A DNA stretch of 64,000 nucleotides from Asterias rubens (taxonomy: Eukaryota; Echinodermata; Asteroidea; Forcipulatida; Asteriidae): the NCBI RefSeq assembly GCF_902459465.1, contig NC_047082.1, positions 2,790,001 through 2,854,000 on the forward strand, written 5' to 3'. Below, one piece after another: positions 52,412-61,400 of the stretch. The notes below the pieces were generated by a model, which searched no databases, was not told where the DNA came from, and saw only the letters and a list, made by a program, of their open reading frames with translations. Positions within the stretch are counted from its first letter, which is position 1; every line of letters starts with the position of its first letter. Made by a program: the position numbers and the translations under genes.

Positions 52412-55400
52412 ATTACAGTACTTACTTTCCCACCAGCACACAGAATGATTTCCTTCATTTGCTGTGGCTCAGGCTTGACACTTCCCGTCACAAACACACG
52501 ATACTTGGTCATCACACCGCCCTGCAGCGCCCTCTGTTGAGATGTAACATGCGTAAAACCGTGCTGTTTCTCTGCTGCCTTGTCTTTGACTAAGTATGGC
52601 GCTGGGTCTGTGGAATATCAGTCCATCAATCAATTGTACACAGGCAACCCTCCTACTATCCGACTATTCAAAATCATCCACTGTGGTTTTGAGTGATAGA
52701 TAAATTATGCCAGCCTGCAGTGTCATATCACATGGTGAATGTATCTACACAGTACAAAGTCAACCCTCCTACTGTCTGACCAGTCAACATCATCCACTGT
52801 GGCTTTGAATGAAAGATTGATTGTGTTGGTCTGCATAATGATGTCATGTGGTGAATGCATATACACATTACACACTTTACCCTCCTACTATCTGACCATT
52901 CAATATCATCCACTGTGGTTTTGAATGAATGATAAACTATGTCATCGGATAAATTGCATTTACTTTGTACACAGTCAACACTACAAGTCATTCCATGTCA
53001 ACGAAATACTTTTGGAATGACAAAGAATCTTTGTCAATCACCAAAACAAGTACATCAAACACTGTGTTAGGCATAAAAGAGAAGAGTGAATGAATTGAAG
53101 AATATTATTTAAAAAAAAGGAAAAATCAACATTGTTTTGAAACTTACCAACAAATGTTTTACTGACTTTACACTTATCCAGCCAATCTGGAACAACGATT
53201 AAAGCACCCCTCGATAAGCAGCAAAGAAACTTCACTGTACGTCGAACCTTTGGAAGGGTTTAGACAAATGTGTTTTAAATAAAATGAAACTTAAGGTATT
53301 ATACAGGATTGGCTGAGCTGACAAAATAGTCACGGACAGTGTTCATGCTTTGTGTGAATACATGAAACAGCAAACCTGTGAATATAAGGGTTTCATATGT
53401 TTTAAGAAACAGGAGTAAATAGAGGACACTAAGGATAATTTTGTGTATGTTTACACATTATCCTTAATTCTGGTTTTTACAACCGAACTCAGCAGTGGAG
53501 TTTACTTGGGTTGACGGATATAGTTTTCTCGAATCCGACTTCATATCAGCGGGAAATACTTCACAGAAAAAAAAGGGCTATACATGTAGTATGAACTTCA
53601 CAATCAGTAAGCTTTCAGGCTTAAAACTAACTACTGTTGTTGTCATCCTTACCAATCCATTATAAAACATTTAAGTTTAGAATATCATTCAAATATCTTG
53701 AAAGATTCTGCTGAAAGGTGGTGTGAAAATCATTTTCTTTACAAAGTTCCAATACAAATTTACATTTTCCTCATAGAAGTGCCTTTAATTTGCTGCTCCA
53801 CTTCAAGTGCAAAGTTCGAGGCCTGTGCTGAGGTGACTATACTAGGAGGCTATTGACCCATTTCACCTGACGTCATCATCAGAAAAATCTTGAATGCGCC
53901 ATACTGGTGGGCAATTTCACTATGCGTTTACATAACTCTATGCCTAGAGTATGCTGTGCGTTATGCAGTGAAGTGCGCATTTTAGGCGACGCGGCACTAT
54001 TACACCACGTAAACCAAACTGCCCACTAACAAGGTGAGCGTGGCATCAGTCGCCGCGTGTGACGCGCGTGCAAGGGGTCAATACACTGTTAGAACATAAC
54101 CTCACCTTATCTGTGACGAGGTGTGTACAATCAAAGACTGATTCCACGAGCTCACCACCAAGGCTTGAAACAATCTGCACAAAGAACAAAATTAATAACA
54201 TAGTGGTATTCGCATTGTGAGAAAGTAGAGGTTGCAAATTGTTAACCTACAAACGAACTTATAGTATAACCGCAAACAATTTTTACCAAGTCGAAGGCGA
54301 GGTCTTGTCACGCACAGTCACGGTCCTGCAAGGTTTTAAACGGCTCTTTAAGACCAATTCACTACTCTTTTATTCCCAGTCATAACTGCCTTTTTTGTTA
54401 AAAAGCATAATATAAAGGAAAATCTGTAAAACTTATGTGTTTTGTAAATGGACAATTCATATGCAACCCTCACTAATTTTACATTGAGTACGTGTATGTA
54501 TTCATTAAATTTTGCATAAAATACCAACCGCATATGGCTATGAGTGTCAAATGGGCATCAGCCAACTCTGGTCTTAAAAAGTTACAGCTACGTACCGTTC
54601 AATGCCAGGTAAACATGGTCATGTGACCCCCTTTTAATCAATAGAACTGCCTAAACTTAAAAAATACTTTGCTGCCACAGTCAAGCATAGTTAGCAAACT
54701 TTGCAATCGTCCAACTTTTAATTAGCAAACTTGGCAATCGTCCAACTCTTAGTTAGCAAAACTGGCAATCGTCCAACTTTTAGTTCGCAAACTTGGCAAT
54801 CGTCAAACTTTTAGTTCGCAAACTTTGCAATCATCCAACTTTTCCCTACTTATGAATACCTCATAATAAAAAAGGCTCACCTTCTGCCACGACTTGTCAA
54901 TCACCCCAGTGAACATGACCTTTGGCTTGAGGTCACTAGGTCGTCTCCGTAGCGATGGACTCGCAACCTCCCCCTCAGGTGTTTCAGAGGCGCTGACCTT
55001 TTTGCCAGTCGAAGTGGACAAAGTAGGTGTGGATGCTCTCTTGCCACGCCTATTGTTAGGCGTGGTTAAAGACTGTAATAGACAAACGAATTAAGTTCTA
55101 TGGTGTAACTTTCTGCATTCAATCAAATCATTTCATTTATTAATTCTAGTTGTGGAGCCGACGACTCTCAGAAGACAAACTTAAACACTAAACTAGCCAA
55201 GAATAGATAGAAGACGATAGAAGACAATAAAGGAAGTTTCAGTTTAAGATGTGGGAGGAAATCCGTTGAGAATTATTTAAGGGGAAACCAGGGGTGCAAT
55301 CACTGCTTTATAGTGCTAGTCACTGTTGATCTTAGGAGGTGATTTCCACCTCTTGATAACCCTTGAAGTTATAGATTCCAATGAGCTTCTGCAAAGGTAT

Positions 55401-58400
55401 CCCCATCACTAGAGAAATAGACTAAAGAGCATGACTTATTTTATTCAAAGACAAATACAACATTTTTTTGTTAACTAGGCAAACTTTAAAAAGTCTGAAT
55501 GCAGATAAAAGTCTACAATTTCTCATCCCCGATTGAGGGGAAAGTTTGATTTACCTTTTCATTTTGGTTTTACCGTTATACACCAATGTGTGCTAGCACT
55601 GTATACTCTGCCTCTAGCTACCGGGCAATCTCGGTGGTCTAGTTGGTATGACACTGCTCTAGAATTGCAAAGGTTTTGGGTTCGAATCCCACCCGAGTAA
55701 TATGCTTGTGACTTTTTTCACAGAACTCTGTACAATGTGCACACATATCGGTGTACATGGGTAAAACCAAAATGAATATTCTATCCCTGATGCAAATTTA
55801 ACATCTATTAAATTTGATTTACCTGTTCTTCTTTCTTTGGAGTTTCCAGCACAGCAGCTTTCCTTCCCCTTTTCCCGCCTTTCCCTTGTGTCCCATCCTC
55901 TTTCTTATTAGTCCCTAAAGGTGACGCATCAGACTGCGACGCATCTGACCCTTGATCTTCATCCTTCGTTCCTCGTCGCTTACGGCCGCCTTTTTTCACT
56001 GGCTCCGGAGCAAGGAATGTTTCTTGCTCAGCAGAGGGCTTTGTAGAGGGTTTAGTGACAGTTTCCGCAGAGGAGGTTCTTGCTCGTCTTGAGCAAGATG
56101 GTTCTGAATTTGTTGCAGGAAGTGAACATCGCTCTTTGGTTTCCTTTGTCTGTTTTTTCTGAACTTTTTCTATACTTGGATCCGAGCTGAGTGTATTTGT
56201 TAACCTTGATGTATCTTCAGCAACAACATAGTCAGTGATAGACGACTGTTTTTGTCCCTTTCCCTTGGGCGTTTTAGTGGATTCCTGAAGTGTTTTAGCA
56301 GCGGCCTTAGGTTTCCTACCCCTCCGAGCAGAAACAGGAGTTTCTTTTACTTCGTTTGACTCTTGACTTACATCTGCTGCTTTCCTACCTCGTGTTGATC
56401 TTGTTCCTTTACTGCTACTATTGCTGTCTTCATCGACTGATTGTTTGCTTTTTGGTATCTTGTCAGATTCACTTTCCTGTCGACCGAGAGAAATCTTAAG
56501 TTTTGGAACTTTTGCCTGCCTGTTCACAGCTGGAGTATCTGTTTCTGGATCAGTAATAACTGAGCTTGAATACTTCCTCTTGGGTACGTTGGATGCTTTG
56601 GAAGCTGCTTCTTTGGAAGCTGCTTCTTTGGATGCTGCTTCTTTCGATGCTTTGCTCCTCCTTCCACGTCTAGGTTTCACCACCTCCTCACTTAACTTCC
56701 CATCGCAAACTGTCACCTCAGTAATGCCCAAAGCTTCCAAAGACCTCCCCGAAGGCTCCCCAACAGCAACTTGTAAGCTTGATGTGGACGACATTGACTC
56801 AGTGTCATCAGAATCCTCATCATGGACAGCCTTCTTGTAGCTTGCCTGTCTCCTAGAGGTCCTCCTAGCAGCTGGCTTATCAAGGATGTTGTTGTTGACT
56901 TCCTTCATCTCAAGCCCACTTGTTGACTTCCAGACCGGGCCCTGGTCCTCCTTTACTTCTACAGCGCTTTCTTCAGAATCCCCATCAACTGATTTCTTCT
57001 CTCCCTCAACCACATCTCGGCTTTCCTTTCTCTTTCGAGATGCCTCAGATGGAAGAGTAAGATCCTTAGATTTTCTCCTCGTTGGTTTGGCATCTGTCTC
57101 TGTGAATCTTGTCCTCTGGGGTTCTTTGACTTTAGGCTTCCTCCCTCGGGCAGATTTCCTGGTGGCTTTGGTCTCTTCTTGTGGAGAATCTTCTTCATCT
57201 GATTGAGTCTACAGAATTGCAAACATATAAATTGAGCAAGAATAATACAAAAAATTCATAACACCTGATGATACAAATCTGAGAAAAAAGGTGTGGTACA
57301 TTTTTGAGGGGATTATATTGGTTCACTCATGACTTTTTTAGAGCAAAATTTGTAAAATGCATCAATGGATTTCAAAAACTAATGGAGCTTTCCATTTCAT
57401 AGAGGAATTTTTTTGGTCAGTCAGAATGTCAAAATCAAGGCCTTTTGATTGAATGAACAAAAACATTCCCGTACAAAAATGTACAGACCCCCTTTTCTCA
57501 GAACGATGTCATCGGATGTTTTGGATGTTGACAAAATTTGCACTGGAAGGTTATTGAATACAGCGTTAATAAACACCATTATAGCGCGAGGATAAAGACT
57601 TGTATTTTCTCCCAATTCACATGAGGACTCTATCTATTGGAAAATGAGTACACCACAAAATGAACTTGACAATTCCATGAAGAAACAGATAAGATTGTTC
57701 CCTAATGTTGGAATACAAGCGAGACATGCACATCCTATTCAAGTCCTATTTAAAGTCACTGGACACCTTTGGTAGTTGTCACAGACCAGTCTTCTCACTT
57801 CTTGTATCTCAACATAGGCAAAAAATAACAAACCTGTGAAAATTTGAACTCAATTGGTCGTCGAAGTTGTGGCGAGAATAATGGAATAAAAAATATCTTT
57901 GTCACACGTAGTTGTGCGCTTTCAGATGTTTGAATTTGAGACCTCAAAATCTTGTTCTGAGATCTCAAAATCAAATTCAAATATTTTAGTGGGAAATAAC
58001 TTCTTTCTCAAAAACGATGTTACTTCAGAGGGAGCCAATTCTCACAATGTTATATACTATCAACATCTCTCCATTGCCCGTTTACCAATAAAGTTTTAAT
58101 GCTATGCCAGAAGTTTGAACACAAGCTGTAGCCTGTATAATGCTTAAATTACATTTGATACCTTTGTTTGTTGTTACCAATGTTGAAATAAATGTCAAGG
58201 GAGACTAGTACATCCTATTCCACCTTACCTGTTCCATGAAGGCCACTCTACGAACTCGTTGCGTCTGCTTCTTTTCAGGGCTTGCCATGGCAGAGCGTTC
58301 AGGCACTTTGCGGAGCATTGAGGAGACACGATGTGTTAAACCAACTAAAGGTCCCTCCTCTTCTTCTATTCCTTCTTGACTGTCTGGAACTTGCTGGAAA

Positions 58401-61400
58401 TAAACCCCAAGAAAAAAATTACACCTTAAGGTGATTACTCACAGTTTTACCCATAGACCGATCTGTGTAGAACAATGGGTGCTTTACTCCATAGAATAAT
58501 ATATAAGAACGAGGGGGCGCACTGGTGATGCTTCTTGCACAAACGCGACAGGACTGCAAGGAGACATGCGCGCCATTCTGCACGCGCATTGAATATGAAG
58601 TACACGTTGGAATTTGTGTTTATTAAACGCTACGCGATGCTGTTTTGTCAACTTACAAAAAAGCCGCACAAACACACGCTGTGCGATGCCCGTTTTGTCA
58701 ACTTTGAAAATGGCCGCCTGCGCACATGCCGGGTGGCGTATATGGGCTAGTGCGCCCTCTAGTTCTTATATATAACTCTATGGCTTTACTCAGTACTTTT
58801 CTGATAATTTACAGTCACAATGGAAAATTTGACGAAGTTGTTTGCGAAAGCTAAGCAACCTTTATCCTGCGGCAATAAATTTGTAATGTCATATTTTAAA
58901 AGATGTCTAATTTGTATCGGGGATAAAGACAATTATTTGTATGTAAAGCAGTTAGTATTTTCCGGAGTACTGTTAGCTTTAGGAAGTTCTAATCCTACAT
59001 TTTAGCAGAAGGTACTGTAAAGATTCAATACCTGTTAAACTTGTATTGGAAATAAAGAATATTATTTGGTTTTACGCATTCACCAATAAATGTATAGCAC
59101 TGTATAAACAGGACTTGGGACAGTCCTGAGTATACACATTACGTCAGTGTATGGGTAAAACAAAACAATAATCTCAAATTTTACCTCACAGTTGCATTTG
59201 CTTAAACGCATACTGGGTTTTTTTTAATCCAGGGGGATAACAGTTTATTTTCGACATTTCACAATCATAAATTAAATCATTATCACATTTAGATGAGAAA
59301 AGTGGAAAAAAAAAATCAAAACGATTACAAGGAATTCGAGCATTAAGTCCGGTTCAAACTTCATGCGAATGCGAAGCGAATTTAAAGTGAATTTGACGCC
59401 ACTACTTTCCTTTTGCAGCGATATTCGCAAGTGAGTTGCGCAGAGTTGAACAGCAGCAAATTATTCGTTGCGAATGTGTGACGTCAACATTCGCATCCGT
59501 AGGAAGTATGAGCCGGGCTTTAGTCTTGACAAAGTACAGAGAAGAAACGTTTCTTTCTTACCGTTTCACTCTCCTCAATAGCTCCATACACCTGAGTAGC
59601 TAAAGTGAAGTCATCATCAGCATCATTCTCTCCTGGTTTGATTTCTTCCTTATTCAATCCCTCCTGCCTTCCTGCAATCCCATTCTCCACAACTCCCGAC
59701 TGCTCCTTTGCGAGAGACGATGAGGGTTTCTCTCCTTCGGTCTCAGGGTTGGCTTCATCATCATCATCATCACTGGTATCCGCCCCGTATGCTTGTGTTG
59801 CCATGGTTGTATCATCATCTTCATGTGCATCAATCTCTCCTAGTTCCACCTCTTCCTTATTTAATCCCTCTCCCCCTCTTTCAGTTTCACCCTCCTTAAC
59901 TGCCGAATGCTGCTTTGCGAGAGACGTTGATGGTTTCTCTACAGTGGCTTTATCACCATCACTGGTGTCCGCCCCGTATGCTTGAGTGGCCATAGTTGCA
60001 TCATCATCTTCATCTTCTGCGCTGTACTGGAGGGTGGGGGCATTTGGGTCAGCTGTGGCAGCTTGTAGGAAATACACAAATGCAAGATTTTAGAAGCACA
60101 CCAATAAGGTTATTCACACCAAAGGGACAATCCTTATGATACAAATACTGTCTCCAGAAATGGTTTACCATTCATTATGAAATGATTTGCCAAGTTGCCT
60201 CTATTTTCTTTCCAAGAAACTTTTTAAGACTCACAGTTTAGTGGCATTGCTTCATATAACCATTTCATCGTTTCATGATTTGTTGTTGCACGCAGAGGCT
60301 CCTGCATTATGTGCTATATAAACGTCTTCTATTATTTCATCTTATCACAGCATAAAAAAGAAAACATTTTCCTCTGTGCCAGCAACTCCTCGAGTCTGAC
60401 CCAGCCCGTACCCTTAGATCTCAGGTTCCTCTGTGCCGGCAACTCCTCGAGTCTGACCCAGCCCGTAACCTTAGATCTCAGGTTCCTCTGTGCCGGCAAC
60501 TCCTCGAGTCTGACCCAGCCCGTAACCTTAGATCTCAGGGTTTTCTCAGGATCCTCACTGTTCCCAAAAGCTCCGCCTTCTGCAACAGATCTATCCTCTT
60601 TGGCCCTTTTAATCTAGATGTTTCCCCAGTGTCTTCAAAATAGTGCCAAATGCGCTCCAACCACCACAGTGACTACTTTCACTTTCACCTGCCAAACCTT
60701 ACTATAGGTTTTCTTGGTCAATTTCGACAAATGAGCAGCCAATTTTCATACGTTCGAATTATTATTTTGTTAAATCAAATGACGCAATCTCTACATTTGA
60801 CTAATCATCAAACGAAATCGAATGACCCTTTTCAGTAGCATTCGATTTTGTGCGAAATAGAATAGCTTGGTGGTTTTAAAATTGGCTGCTCATTTACCGA
60901 AATTGACCGAGAAAACCTATACTATTATAAGTATTATTAATATGATTAATACCTGCTTCTGATTCTACGCCATCTGCTTGTTGAGTTTCCATCTCTGCAA
61001 ATCCGACAGTCCCCCTAGCTTCACCATCAGCCAATGACATGTCTGTATCCATCGGCTCATCGTCATCGTTACTGTAAGCTAGCGTGGCTTCTTCTGAGTA
61101 ACTCATCTTTGGTGCTTCATCCATCCCCTCATAAGCAAGTGTCGGTTCTTCAGCAATGTTAGCGACTGGTGGCTTAGTATTGGCTTGATCATGAACTGGT
61201 TTCCTGGAGTTCTTCATCTCTGGGCAATCATGATCAGAGTCGGAATCAGTAGTGACGTATGCCTGGGTTTCAGCGCCTGCCAAAGTTGATACATCCATGA
61301 CCTGTAAAAGAACATTCAAAAGTTATATGATTTGGGGGTAGAACAAACAAAATTAATGTCCATAAATCTTCCTTGGTAAGAAGTACCGCAGCTGTTGAGT

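Noticed and set aside
55600-55700. A functional tRNA gene with a TGC anticodon
   Set aside because: The head resembles a tRNA, but pairing is incomplete and the SINE family 2 body follows; other copies share the same body.
56421-57206. Plus-strand Ser-rich frames (139 and 106 codons) and similar ones at 59605-59985 and 61373-62058
   Set aside because: They are antisense shadows of the MDC1-like coding exons; low-complexity acidic and basic codons on one strand read as Ser-rich on the other.
60309-60617. A 102-codon protein with 19-residue repeats
   Set aside because: It lies in an MDC1 intron over a 57-bp tandem repeat whose length preserves the frame.
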